50,656 bases of DNA from positions 1-50,656 of the IMG/VR virus record IMGVR_UViG_3300031857_000291; one strand, given 5' to 3'. Source of the stretch: a virus. Below the pieces are notes generated by a model. That model did no database searches, was not told the origin of the DNA, and worked only from the letters and a program-made list of their open reading frames with translations. A program made the position numbers and the translations under genes. Of this stretch, positions 1 to 8,355 are shown piece by piece; within the stretch, counting starts at the first letter, position 1, and every line of letters starts with the position of its first letter.

Positions 1-1238
1 GTGATGACCAGCTTGTCCAGCGACCCCGCAACGTCCATCGAGGTAAAGCCACCCGTGCCTACGCCCGTGTTGGCGCCGCCTGGGGGCACTTCGCTCATCT
101 GGTCGGCCACGAACGTGGTGCTGCCTGCCACGATGTTGGTCAGAGGTACCCGCAAGATACGGGTGAGCGTGAACAAGTACAGGCAGGCAACGCCAGAGCC
201 GGGGCCGTGCGCCAGTGTCGCCACGCGGCCATTGTTGGCCTGCGACAAGTTGCCAGTCACGACTTGGTTGCCGGTGACCACCATGTCGCTGCCGGTCAGC
301 GTGGCCGCTCCTGCCGTCAGCGTCAGCGGGGCGCGGATGTTGTAGCGGAACAGCTTAAGCGTAGTGGCCGCGCCGTCTGGCGCGTAGACGTACTGCTGGG
401 TCCAGGTATCGCGGTCGCCCAGCGCGCAGCCGCCGATGGTGGTGTTGGTAATGGTGGCCGCGTCCTTGAGCCAGTAGACCGCTTTGATCTTGTCCACCGT
501 GGTGGCTGCGGGGATTGTGGTGGCTGGGTTCTGGAAGTCCTCGTACCTCAAGCCCTTGGCGATGAACAGCCCGCCGTTGGTGGTGGTGACGTTCGTGTTC
601 GCGTGAACGATCATCAGATCCTGGATGACGTAGGGTGTACCGGTGCTGATGGTGCCCGCGCTGCTGCCAAGGGTCAGACCCGTTCCACTACCAATTGCGC
701 TGATGGGATACCAAGTCGTGATCTGCGTTGGGTCGGTGCTGCCGAAGCCGATACGCGAGCCCACACACTGCGTGGTGAAGTCCGTGCCGCTGCCAGTGAC
801 CGCCGTACCGCTGACGCCCACGGTGCCCGTGGTGTAGTTCTCCAGGATTACTCGCAGGCCGCGAGTGGTGACGTTGCCGGTCGTCGGGAACGTCAACGTG
901 ACGGCGCCGACCAGGGTGTAGGTGGTTGTCGAAGGCACCCACGTCCACAGTTGCACTCGGCGAGTGGCTGCGGCAGTCGCAAAGTCGCTACCGAAAACCC
1001 AGAAAAGATCGTCCGTGATTTTGATCGGGTGAACGAAGTTGGCCGGAATAGCCAGGGACGATTCGCCGAAGTTGGCGACGTTCAGAGGCGAAGGGCCGAT
1101 GAACTTGTCTGTGTCGCCCGCGCCCAGATTGAATTGGCCCGTGTGCTTGCCCCGGTTGATCTTGGTGGCGTCGTAGGCCGCGCCGATGGCCTGCTGAACC
1201 AAGGACCCGTTGAAGACTTGTTCGACTGCTGCTTTCAT
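1..1238 (-). CDS. Virion-type beta-rich protein, 3' end cut by the window edge
   Basis: The gene starts at ATG 1238 (ATGA overlap with the gene upstream) and runs open for 412 codons to the window edge. The sequence is rich in Thr, Gly and Val. A central stretch resembles the Ig-like modules of phage surface proteins (motifs GTVGVSGTAVTGSG, then WYPISAIG and YVIQDL). The position, three genes after the portal, says virion protein. The fold is not recognisably HK97-like, so I do not call it the major capsid protein. Reading past position 1 into 50656 keeps the frame open for 31 more codons to the TAA at 50560-50562, which would give a 444-residue protein. Function is unknown; expression as a structural protein is inferred from neighbours only. 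Confidence 0.75.
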   Translation of the reverse strand, partial: MKAAVEQVFNGSLVQQAIGAAYDATKINRGKHTGQFNLGAGDTDKFIGPSPLNVANFGESSLAIPANFVHPIKITDDLFWVFGSDFATAAATRRVQLWTWVPSTTTYTLVGAVTLTFPTTGNVTTRGLRVILENYTTGTVGVSGTAVTGSGTDFTTQCVGSRIGFGSTDPTQITTWYPISAIGSGTGLTLGSSAGTISTGTPYVIQDLMIVHANTNVTTTNGGLFIAKGLRYEDFQNPATTIPAATTVDKIKAVYWLKDAATITNTTIGGCALGDRDTWTQQYVYAPDGAATTLKLFRYNIRAPLTLTAGAATLTGSDMVVTGNQVVTGNLSQANNGRVATLAHGPGSGVACLYLFTLTRILRVPLTNIVAGSTTFVADQMSEVPPGGANTGVGTGGFTSMDVAGSLDKLVI

Positions 1239-1417
1239 TCGGAAACCTCATTCGGGTCTTGCCCGACTACCGTGGCCGCCAGGAACTGACAGGTGGGCCC
1301 GTTGGTGTCAACCTTGCGGCGGCACAACACCAAAGACAGCAGCTCGTAGTCCCCGGCCTGGACGACTTCGTAGTCCGGGGCGCCGACAACGGTCTGCCAC
1401 TGGGTGATAGCGAACAT
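1235..1417 (-). CDS. Small conserved-type virion-operon protein (60 aa)
   Basis: This 60-residue product begins MFAITQWQTVVG. An ATG 39 bases further upstream is possible, but it would overlap the preceding gene by 31 bases, so 1417 is preferred. Its TGA overlaps the ATG of the next gene (ATGA), a sign of translational coupling within the late operon. No motif is recognisable. It sits between a 132-residue virion-type protein and the large beta-rich protein, so a minor head or decoration role is possible but not shown. Confidence 0.6.
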   Translation of the reverse strand: MFAITQWQTVVGAPDYEVVQAGDYELLSLVLCRRKVDTNGPTCQFLAATVVGQDPNEVSE

Positions 1418-1425
1418 AGCGGCCC

Positions 1426-1824
1426 TTACAACGCAAAGATGCCGCTGGCATTCCAAGTGACCGTGATGTCACCGCCGTTGGGCGTAACCGGCAGGCCGGT
1501 AAAACCGGTGTCAAGGAACGCCACCAGGCGCGAGGTGCCTGCGGTGCCGGTGTCGATGTAGAGCACGATGGCCTCGGCACTGTTGCCCGTCACCGCCGTG
1601 TAGGTGACGTCTGCCGCGTCAAAGACACCGTCGGTGTACGTCTTGGTGCCCAGCGTCTGCGCCGTGCCCACCACGCCCGTGAGCGAGGTCAGGAACTCAT
1701 GCGCGGCGCTGTAGGTGTACGCGCCGGTGTCCACCAGCGCGGCCTTCACCGTGCCCGTCAGGCTGGAGTTGGCAGAGCTTTGCAGCACCGCCTCCTTGTA
1801 CTTCGGATAAATCGCGTTTGGCAT
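1426..1824 (-). CDS. Phage structural-region protein (132 aa)
   Basis: The 132-residue product opens with MPNAIYPKYKEAVLQ and has a beta-rich C-terminal half (SRLVAFLDTGFTGLPVTPNG). Proteins of this look recur beside portal and capsid genes of tailed phages as uncharacterised structural-region products. The ATG at 1824 lies 7 bases after the portal stop, so it is in the same transcript. It has no membrane segment or catalytic motif. Too small for a capsid subunit; a head decoration or connector role is a guess. Confidence 0.75.
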   Translation of the reverse strand: MPNAIYPKYKEAVLQSSANSSLTGTVKAALVDTGAYTYSAAHEFLTSLTGVVGTAQTLGTKTYTDGVFDAADVTYTAVTGNSAEAIVLYIDTGTAGTSRLVAFLDTGFTGLPVTPNGGDITVTWNASGIFAL

Positions 1825-1831
1825 CGGTCAG

Positions 1832-4207
1832 TTACTCCACTTCAATCCGGGCCACGCGGCCCTTCTCGCGCACGATGCGCTTGGGCCTGCTGATTGCAGC
1901 AATCGCCCGATCGGCATTCTCTCGCAACGTGCTGGAAACGTCCGCCATAGCAGCGCCCACGCCCTGCACCGCCTTGTTGATATCTGCAATCTTAGTTTCC
2001 ATCGTCTGCTCGACGCGGGTTACAGTTTGATCAATCTCGGACACCTTCTCGCGCAAGGTATCCACCACCTGCACTATTTCACCACTGGCCACCTTCGTGC
2101 TCTGGTTAGCGGCAAGCTCCTCCATCACGGCGGCGAGCTTGGCTTCCTGCTCTTCAAGCTGACGGCGCTTGATGGCGTTGTCAATTCTCATTGACTCTGC
2201 CTTAAGAGTGTCAAATTCGCTCATAGGCTTGGGCTGCGCAGCGGCAGGGCTGGCCGGGGCACCGCCCGCAGCAGGCGCTCCAGTGCCGTCCTTCTGCGGG
2301 CCCATGATTTGTGTGAAGTGCCTTGCCAACGCACGCTTGTTCTCGTTTTCTTCTTGAATCTGAGTGATGCGCTCTTTAGTCTGGTTAGTTTCCCGAGTCT
2401 TCTCAAGTGCCACCACCTGTGCAGACGTCTTCTCCTTGAGTTGCTGCTGCATCTGCTGTAGCTGAAGCATCGCTGCGCGGAGCTGCTGCTGTAGTTGTGC
2501 AACCTCAGGGTTATCCATGGTAAAGAACCTGCTGCCATCCTGGTAACCAAGATGACCAAAGATTTCTTTTCCAACCTCCACCATATTAACACCCGGCACA
2601 GGGTTGCGCAGCATGCCGGAGTACATATTCATCGCAGTGAGGAACTTTTGAAGCTTCTGCCCAGGGTCCGTAGCGCCCATCCCCACATTAACAGTGAGTG
2701 TTACTTCCTGGTTGAGTAGCTCATCAGTAACTTCGTCTACCCCAAAGCGCTGGAGCAGCTTGGCATTCTTAGCTGCAAGGCCAAGAATTACGCGGTCAGT
2801 CTCGTAGGCTTGCTCAAGCAAGATCAGTTGCCGCAGTGCGGGCTGGATGAACGTTTCAACGTATGTGCGGATAAGATACTCAACCAGAGTTCCATTGCTC
2901 TGGTTGAGCATGCTCATGTTGCGGGCGGGCGCGTTGGCTGCGCCCGCCATCATGATTGCTGCGGGGTTGAAATTACCCAGCAACTCGTCCATCGACATGT
3001 CGAGACCCTGTTGCTCCATGTAGGAACTCTGGGTAACGTCAGGCCAGGAAATTTCGCGTACGTCGTTGATGGGGTCGTTCATCATCACAACGCCACCGGG
3101 CACGTTGCGGACGAGGCCTGCTAGGTCAACTTCAACACCGCGCTTGGCAAACCACTTCTTATTCAGCGCGAACTTGACGTTGTCAATGCGCTGGTTCGCA
3201 ATCTCGTTAATCTCGTCCTCAAGTCCCCGGGCCAGCGTGGGCACACTGCTGGGCATGGGCTTGTGCGTCTCAAGAATGCAGGAGCCAATGACGTAGGGCC
3301 TACGGCCGTGAAACACCTCGTCCTTGAGTGGGACGGGGTCAGTCAACAGGCCGTACTCGCCCAGGGTGTAGAAGGTGTACTCCTCGCCATCCCTACGATG
3401 AATGTGCCGCTGCACCCAGGCAATTTCATAGTCCCCAAGGGCGCGAGTGTCGGCGCTCTGTGGGTCTTCCTTGTTGGCATTGCGGGCGATGCGCGTACTG
3501 TCAAAGTTACTGCTGGCCGTGGCAAGGCTGATAGGTAGCGTCTTCCACTCGCCGCTCTCCATCTTTGCCCGGATGTCCATGGCGTGCATGGGGATCAGGT
3601 GGATGAAGTAGGGGCTGGTGCCCACTACGTCTATCCAGCTAGCGGCGGGGTCAAACCTGACGTTTTCAATGGGGATGAGATCGATCTGCGGCTTGTCAAC
3701 GTTCTGTAGCTCGTCGTACAGCCAGTGTACGTGCCCGCACACCACTCCGGTAGTCTGTGCGTCTTGTATGCCGCCCATCACCACCTGGAACCAGGGGATG
3801 GTACGCGTCAGCCGGTACTGGACAAGCTGCTTCATCACCTCGGCGCTGGCTACCTGCGCCTTGTCCGACTGGTCGCCCGCGCCAATACTCACCACGTCCA
3901 CATTGCTGAAGAACGCGGCAGCAGCCGCAGCCTCGTTTTTCCGGATTACGGAGCGAATCTTGGGTCGGTACAGGCGGCTGCGCTTGTCGTACGCGGGGGC
4001 GTTGTACTTGCTGTCCGACGGGTGCATGTTGTTGAATGCACGGATGCTATCTTCCCACGCCTTGCGCCAGTTGCCGTCCACATAGCTGGTGCTGCTACGG
4101 AACGCGCTCCTCGCCCGGGACAACCACTCGTCAGATCCGGTATCTTCGTCCGGATTGCCGTTCTGCGCAGTGGGCGGAGTGTTGGTTCTGGCGATGTCGG
4201 AAATCAT
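1832..4207 (-). CDS. Portal protein (about 791 aa)
   Basis: This is the likely dodecameric portal through which DNA is packaged and ejected. The start is set at ATG 4207 because it overlaps the TGA of the upstream gene (ATGA) and has AGGACA before it; an in-frame start at 4246 would overlap more. Length of about 790 residues fits the larger podovirus portals. The N-terminal half contains KRSRLYRPKIRSVIRKNEAA and long helical segments. The last 230 residues are predicted coiled coil (Gln-rich LQQQLRAAMLQLQQMQQQLK, then repeated Glu/Lys heptads), as in the barrel of P22-type portals. It lies downstream of the terminase genes. Identity rests on size, position and overall character rather than one diagnostic motif. 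Confidence 0.75.
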   Translation of the reverse strand: MISDIARTNTPPTAQNGNPDEDTGSDEWLSRARSAFRSSTSYVDGNWRKAWEDSIRAFNNMHPSDSKYNAPAYDKRSRLYRPKIRSVIRKNEAAAAAAFFSNVDVVSIGAGDQSDKAQVASAEVMKQLVQYRLTRTIPWFQVVMGGIQDAQTTGVVCGHVHWLYDELQNVDKPQIDLIPIENVRFDPAASWIDVVGTSPYFIHLIPMHAMDIRAKMESGEWKTLPISLATASSNFDSTRIARNANKEDPQSADTRALGDYEIAWVQRHIHRRDGEEYTFYTLGEYGLLTDPVPLKDEVFHGRRPYVIGSCILETHKPMPSSVPTLARGLEDEINEIANQRIDNVKFALNKKWFAKRGVEVDLAGLVRNVPGGVVMMNDPINDVREISWPDVTQSSYMEQQGLDMSMDELLGNFNPAAIMMAGAANAPARNMSMLNQSNGTLVEYLIRTYVETFIQPALRQLILLEQAYETDRVILGLAAKNAKLLQRFGVDEVTDELLNQEVTLTVNVGMGATDPGQKLQKFLTAMNMYSGMLRNPVPGVNMVEVGKEIFGHLGYQDGSRFFTMDNPEVAQLQQQLRAAMLQLQQMQQQLKEKTSAQVVALEKTRETNQTKERITQIQEENENKRALARHFTQIMGPQKDGTGAPAAGGAPASPAAAQPKPMSEFDTLKAESMRIDNAIKRRQLEEQEAKLAAVMEELAANQSTKVASGEIVQVVDTLREKVSEIDQTVTRVEQTMETKIADINKAVQGVGAAMADVSSTLRENADRAIAAISRPKRIVREKGRVARIEVE

Positions 4208-4545
4208 GTAGACTTGTCCTGTAGCGTGAGCATCTCGCCATTCCACGCGCCACGGGGCACGCCGCAGCGCTCAAGCAGCTCGCCACCAGCGCGGACTACG
4301 TTACGCTCCAGCTCGCTAACCGTGGCGGCGCGGTGCGCGTCAACGGTAAAGCCGTAGCGCCCGTCGTCAATCGCCATGTTCTTCACCACCAGGGTGCGGC
4401 CCGGTGCCCAGCCCACCATCCACACATGCGCGGGGTAGTGGTTGCTGAGCACTTGCGCTGCCAGCTTGGCAATGAGCTCCATCTGGCTATTTTCGGCGTC
4501 TCCAGCGGTGGCTTCGACGGTGGCAATGTCAGCAGCAGAATTCAT
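4204..4545 (-). CDS. Unknown small phage protein (113 aa)
   Basis: A 113-residue acidic N-terminus/mixed C-terminus protein, start ATG 4545, ending in an ATGA overlap with the portal. I do not recognise a family. There is no Shine-Dalgarno sequence just before the ATG. Instead a TACACTA box lies 6 bases upstream, as also seen before the cupin gene at 42358. It sits between tailspike 1 (with a decayed gene fragment) and the portal, a spot where accessory genes appear to have been inserted. Confidence 0.7.
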   Translation of the reverse strand: MNSAADIATVEATAGDAENSQMELIAKLAAQVLSNHYPAHVWMVGWAPGRTLVVKNMAIDDGRYGFTVDAHRAATVSELERNVVRAGGELLERCGVPRGAWNGEMLTLQDKST

Positions 4546-4551
4546 GGAGCG

Positions 4552-4558
4552 TAGTGTA
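4552..4558 (-). promoter_or_regulatory. TACACTA box just upstream of the 113-aa gene
   Basis: On the minus strand TACACTA ends 6 bases before the ATG at 4545. The same heptamer with the same 6-base gap precedes the ATG at 42358, and it occurs upstream of 6701, 9119 and (further away) 13292. It resembles a -10 element; if so the transcript would be almost leaderless. No convincing -35 is present, so promoter function is unproven. Confidence 0.3.
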
Positions 4559-4579
4559 ACAGGGCCGGGGGCCTAGTGG

Positions 4580-4672
4580 CTAGTGCCGTGGCGCTACGCG
4601 CAGCGTGATGCCTACGTGCCCGAAGGTGCGGAGGAACCAGCGGATGATGTGGGGTGCTGGGCGGGGGGTCAT
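4580..4672 (-). pseudogene. Truncated duplicate of the HExxH mini-protein gene at 42728-42988
   Basis: Immediately after tailspike 1, a 30-codon frame begins MTPRPAPHIIRWFLRTFG. Its first 24 residues match the start of the 86-residue gene behind tailspike 2 at 21 of 24 positions, and the DNA is clearly similar over about 70 bases. After residue 24 the two diverge and this copy ends in RVAPRH and a stop, so it lacks the HExxH part. It is a decayed remnant that records duplication or recombination of a tailspike together with its downstream gene. Confidence 0.7.
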
Positions 4673-4674
4673 GG

Positions 4675-6495
4675 TCAGACGGCAATCGTGCCGAACGTCT
4701 TCCATGTGCCTGGCGTGCCGGCACTTGTACACACCCAGCCAATGTTTCCACCAGCAGATGGTTGCGAATGCCACACAATATCGCCCCGCTCCCATGTTCC
4801 GCTTGTAGGCACCGTGTAACTGGCGAATTGACGAGAATACAGATTGGAAGCGGCTGAACCCCTGTAATCGTAAAGGGTCATCTGCATTCCGGGCGCGTTC
4901 TGTCCACGCCCGTACAGAGGAGACAGCGCAGCCCCGGCGTCATTCTTCGCCCAGAAATAGGTCTGATTCGGATACGTCTCATTCTCCACAACAACGGCAT
5001 CCGTGTAGTCCACGACAAACTGCTGACCAGCAGTGGTCATATTGGTCGTGTACACGTTCCCAGAAACCACATTCAGTTTCCTGGCGCGCACAAGCTCACG
5101 GGTGGCGGCCCCGGTGGAATAGGCCGCACTCGGGCAATAAACCTGATTGCTGATAAATTCGCCGCCGCAATCCATCTGCAGCATGATGGCGCCGCCGTTG
5201 CTTACTGAGTTTTCGTTGACAAACGAACAGTCTCGGATGATGACCTGCTGGTCATAGATCGATCTGGAGGCGTCTTTGACCGCCAGCAATGATTGATTTT
5301 TTCCATACACAACGTGGTCTTTTATGCTCACTGTGCTCAACATATCTGAGTACAGAGGTGTGATGCGCGGGTTTGTTGCGGCGCCAGTCGTCAGTCGTGT
5401 CGTGCCGCCCGTAATCGAGCCATTCTTTACCGCAAAGATAATTTGATCAGAGCCAGAGGCAGACGCTCCAACCTCGAAGTATGGGTTTTCAAAAACGATG
5501 TCATCGACATTTCCCGTTGATGCGATGGACGGGTAAGTTGGCGACGCAAGATTGATACACGCAAAAATTGATCCCCCGTTGCCCGTAATGCGAGGATTGA
5601 CGAATTTAAGCTGCCGTACTACCACGCCAGTAGTTACGTTTGGCTCAATGTCCAAACCTGCGCCAGGAGCATAAGACCCGAACGATCCAGTGTTCCCCGT
5701 GTCACGAAAACGGCAGTTAATAAACGTGCCGTTGAACAGCCCGATGATGCTGCACCCTTGGCGACCGTTGTTATAAGAGTCGAGATTGATAACCGCAAAA
5801 TTGCGCGATTCCGTAGAAATTACTCCAGCCGTGAATTGATGGTCGATGTAAAGGCCATCGTTGGGGTGGTCGTGCAGTACCGGGTTGATTAGCGTCACAT
5901 TCTGACACCCAAAAAACTGCAGGCCATGCTCGCCCTGCTCGGTCCCCACCTTTGTGCCTGTGCTGACGTTGCCGTTTGTCTTGACGTTTTCCAGAAGCAC
6001 GTTCTTGCATCTGCGAAAAACAATGTTTGACGAAGTAAGCGATGCCGAATGAACAAAATCGGCCTTGAGACTGATTTCTGCGCCAGCATCAAAAACAAAC
6101 GTCAATCCGTCGCAGTCTGTAAATTCGATGTTGACCGTGTTCGGTGCGCCTGTCTGAGCTATGTAATAAGTGCCCTTCGGCCAAAGCACAAACCCGCCGC
6201 CTTGAGCGTTGACGTAGTTTTTCAAAGCGACAATCGCCGCCGTGTCGTCGGTCACCCCGTCGCCAACCGCCCCGAAGTCCTTCACGCTCACCGTCTCGCG
6301 CATCTTGGCCTGCGCCGTGCGCGTCTGCGCCCCTGTACCCGACTGGATAAACCCCACCCAGGCAGCGCCGTCACCATCGGCCAATAAGCTGGAGAGCGCG
6401 ACACGCTTGGTAGTGCTACCCTGCACCAGGGGCAGCAGTTCGGTGCCGTCGGGGGTCGTAGCGGCGGGGAGCTGGGAGATTTTGATGTTACTCAT
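4675..6495 (-). CDS. Tailspike 1, pectate-lyase fold (606 aa)
   Basis: Probable receptor-binding tailspike, possibly a polysaccharide depolymerase. Residues 1-60 are a short particle-binding or neck region. Next comes a segment shared with tailspike 2 (GFIQSGTGAQTRTAQAKMRE), then VKDFGAVGDGVTDDTAAI, the signature at the start of pectate-lyase-type right-handed beta-helices of phage spikes. Residues 120-520 are a long solenoid rich in Asn, Gly and Val. The C-terminus (WERGDIVWHSQPSAGG to GTIAV) is a small cap domain. Start ATG 6495 overlaps the preceding stop. It lies between terminase and portal, an unusual place for a spike, since the second spike sits with the neck genes. No catalytic residues can be assigned by eye. 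Confidence 0.85.
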   Translation of the reverse strand: MSNIKISQLPAATTPDGTELLPLVQGSTTKRVALSSLLADGDGAAWVGFIQSGTGAQTRTAQAKMRETVSVKDFGAVGDGVTDDTAAIVALKNYVNAQGGGFVLWPKGTYYIAQTGAPNTVNIEFTDCDGLTFVFDAGAEISLKADFVHSASLTSSNIVFRRCKNVLLENVKTNGNVSTGTKVGTEQGEHGLQFFGCQNVTLINPVLHDHPNDGLYIDHQFTAGVISTESRNFAVINLDSYNNGRQGCSIIGLFNGTFINCRFRDTGNTGSFGSYAPGAGLDIEPNVTTGVVVRQLKFVNPRITGNGGSIFACINLASPTYPSIASTGNVDDIVFENPYFEVGASASGSDQIIFAVKNGSITGGTTRLTTGAATNPRITPLYSDMLSTVSIKDHVVYGKNQSLLAVKDASRSIYDQQVIIRDCSFVNENSVSNGGAIMLQMDCGGEFISNQVYCPSAAYSTGAATRELVRARKLNVVSGNVYTTNMTTAGQQFVVDYTDAVVVENETYPNQTYFWAKNDAGAALSPLYGRGQNAPGMQMTLYDYRGSAASNLYSRQFASYTVPTSGTWERGDIVWHSQPSAGGNIGWVCTSAGTPGTWKTFGTIAV

Positions 6496-6701
6496 GGCGT
6501 GCCGAGGTTAGGGTTGTAGATGCCGGAGCGGGTACGGTCCGTGCTGTCAAACTGGCGGGAGTTGCCAAACTCGTACGCGCCGTGGTCAGGCGCACTAAAC
6601 TCGCTGCCCCAGGCACGCTCAACTAGCTGCTGCCAGTTGATTGTGCCCGTGGTTACGCGGCTAGTAATCTGGCGGGTGGTGGCGCTGGTGGGTGCGGGCA
6701 T
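6492..6701 (-). CDS. Small protein between terminase and tailspike 1 (69 aa)
   Basis: The 69-residue product (MPAPTSATTRQITSRVTTGT at the start) is coupled to tailspike 1 by an ATGA overlap. A GGAG ribosome site lies 6 bases before ATG 6701 and a TACACTA box at 6712-6718. No family recognised. The coupling to the spike suggests a function linked to it, for example assembly or attachment, but that is inference. Confidence 0.65.
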   Translation of the reverse strand: MPAPTSATTRQITSRVTTGTINWQQLVERAWGSEFSAPDHGAYEFGNSRQFDSTDRTRSGIYNPNLGTP

Positions 6702-6756
6702 ACGTGCTCCGTAGTGTAGTGGGCATGCAGGGGCGGGGGCAAGGGGGCAGTCTCAG

Positions 6757-8355
6757 CTAGGTGTACTCGGGCTCCAGGTAGCCCACTTCCCGCAACGTGG
6801 GGGCGTGGGGCTCCATGTCATAGATGCGTGAGAACGCATCTACCAAGTCTTTGTTCCCGCCGAAGGGGAAGAAGTGTACTTGCAACCGCAAATCTTTACT
6901 TAGGTCGTAGATTTGGTTGCTCTCGTCCTTGCGCTTGATTGGCCGCGCAATGCGGTGCGCGTAGCCGGTATTCTGCATCTTGCGCTGCGTGGCGGTCAGC
7001 TTGTCGTCCTCGGTGTCGTAGGGCAGGTAGATGCGGTGGCTGCGCAGGTCAGGCCCCAGGCGCTGCACGCGGTCAACCTTGCTGCCCTCGCTGTCTCGGG
7101 GCCACATAAGCTCCTCAATGGGGAAGTGCCCGCCCTCGTTGGGCTTCTGCATCTGCTCGGCAAAGTAGTCCAAGTCAGCCTGAGCGCCAAAGGCCTCGTA
7201 GCCCACCTTTACGTTCTGTACGCCGGGGGCACGCTTCCAGCGGTGGAACATTTGCGCGGTGCGGGTCCAGCGCTCGCGCAGGTCCATCTTGTGGTTAAAG
7301 CCATCTAGCAGATACTTGTTGAGCGCATAGTCAACGCCCACAACGGCAATGGCGGTCTTGGCTGAGCCCTTCTTCTTACTGCGGGCGGGGTCAACCATGA
7401 TGTAGACGTTAAGCACCTCGGGCCGTACTTCGTACGTGCGGAGGTCCTCCACGTTGAACATGCGCTGCTGGCCAGCCAGGGGGTTCTGCAGCATCTGGCA
7501 GGAGATGGTAGCCTCGCCCTGGTCCCGCACCTTCTTGTCCCAGGTTTCCTGCGTAAAGAGCACTGGCGTGCCGGTAATGGTGCCGTCAGCCGTGGCGGGG
7601 TGCAGCCGCACCACCACAGACTTACGCTTGATAATCTCCTCGTACGTGTCGGCGTACGAGTAGCGGGTGCCAATGTGCCACTTGCGCCCCCCGGCGGTGC
7701 CGAGGTTGTCGCTAAGTTCCCAAGCCTCGGTGGTCTTGGCAATCTGCTCCGGGGTGGACACTGACTCGCGAGTTACGACGTCATCATACACCATGAGCGC
7801 AAAGTGCTTTGACGTCGGCTGCCCGTCCACTAGGCCATGAGCCTCAATGGTGTTCTCCTTGGGGTTGCTGCTGCGGCAGACGGTGATGCCGTTGTCCAAA
7901 CTCCAGGACGGTGCCTCGCGTTCTGGATTCTGCCAAAAGATAGAGGGGAACTGCGCCCGCAGGTCCTCATTCTTCTCAAACTCTTTCTGTATCTGGCGCA
8001 GAAACGCCTTGGCGATTGGCTTTGTGTGGCTGAACAAACCGATGGTAATTTCGGGATCGTTAATTATCTCTTGGATAATGCCAGCAAAGGTGATAATCGT
8101 GCTCTTGTAGTGCTCCCGGGCCCAGAGGTCGAGGTAGCCGTCGCGGGCTGCCTCTACCTCCCGCGTGCGGGCGTACAGCCAGGGGTGTATAGCATCCGGC
8201 CGGTGCAGGGTTTTAACTAGGAGGTAGTACCTATCATTCTGCGAGAGCCAGGGCTTAATCTGGTCCGTGGGGAAGCTACCCTCCAGTATCTGCCAGAACT
8301 CTGAAATAGAGTGGAACGGCGCGGCCAGCAGCGCGGCTTTAATTTCCGGCGTCAT
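6757..8355 (-). CDS. terL: Terminase large subunit (532 aa)
   Basis: ATPase and nuclease motor for DNA packaging. The N-terminal ATPase domain shows a deviant Walker A (AREHYKST, residues 79-86) and a Walker B followed by acidic residues (FALMVYDD, residues 185-192). The C-terminal nuclease domain begins with YIMVDPARSKKKG (Asp322) and continues with the segment YALNKYLLDGFNHKM typical of RNase H-like terminase nucleases. Length of 532 residues is normal. It starts inside the end of the small-subunit gene (17-base overlap), so both are co-translated. The terminal 50 bases after its stop are non-coding. Confidence 0.9.
   Translation of the reverse strand: MTPEIKAALLAAPFHSISEFWQILEGSFPTDQIKPWLSQNDRYYLLVKTLHRPDAIHPWLYARTREVEAARDGYLDLWAREHYKSTIITFAGIIQEIINDPEITIGLFSHTKPIAKAFLRQIQKEFEKNEDLRAQFPSIFWQNPEREAPSWSLDNGITVCRSSNPKENTIEAHGLVDGQPTSKHFALMVYDDVVTRESVSTPEQIAKTTEAWELSDNLGTAGGRKWHIGTRYSYADTYEEIIKRKSVVVRLHPATADGTITGTPVLFTQETWDKKVRDQGEATISCQMLQNPLAGQQRMFNVEDLRTYEVRPEVLNVYIMVDPARSKKKGSAKTAIAVVGVDYALNKYLLDGFNHKMDLRERWTRTAQMFHRWKRAPGVQNVKVGYEAFGAQADLDYFAEQMQKPNEGGHFPIEELMWPRDSEGSKVDRVQRLGPDLRSHRIYLPYDTEDDKLTATQRKMQNTGYAHRIARPIKRKDESNQIYDLSKDLRLQVHFFPFGGNKDLVDAFSRIYDMEPHAPTLREVGYLEPEYT

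Noticed and set aside
1-1238. Calling this gene the major capsid protein because its joined length (444) is close to P22 coat (430)
   Set aside because: The sequence has Ig-like beta features and no similarity by eye to P22 coat or HK97-type capsids.
207-1289. 360-codon open frame on the plus strand
   Set aside because: It is the antisense shadow of the minus-strand virion gene, has Arg/Gly/Val-biased composition and no ribosome site. The GC-rich sequence opens many antisense frames; the same applies to long plus-strand frames at 3725-4357, 6913-7308 and 34975-35778.
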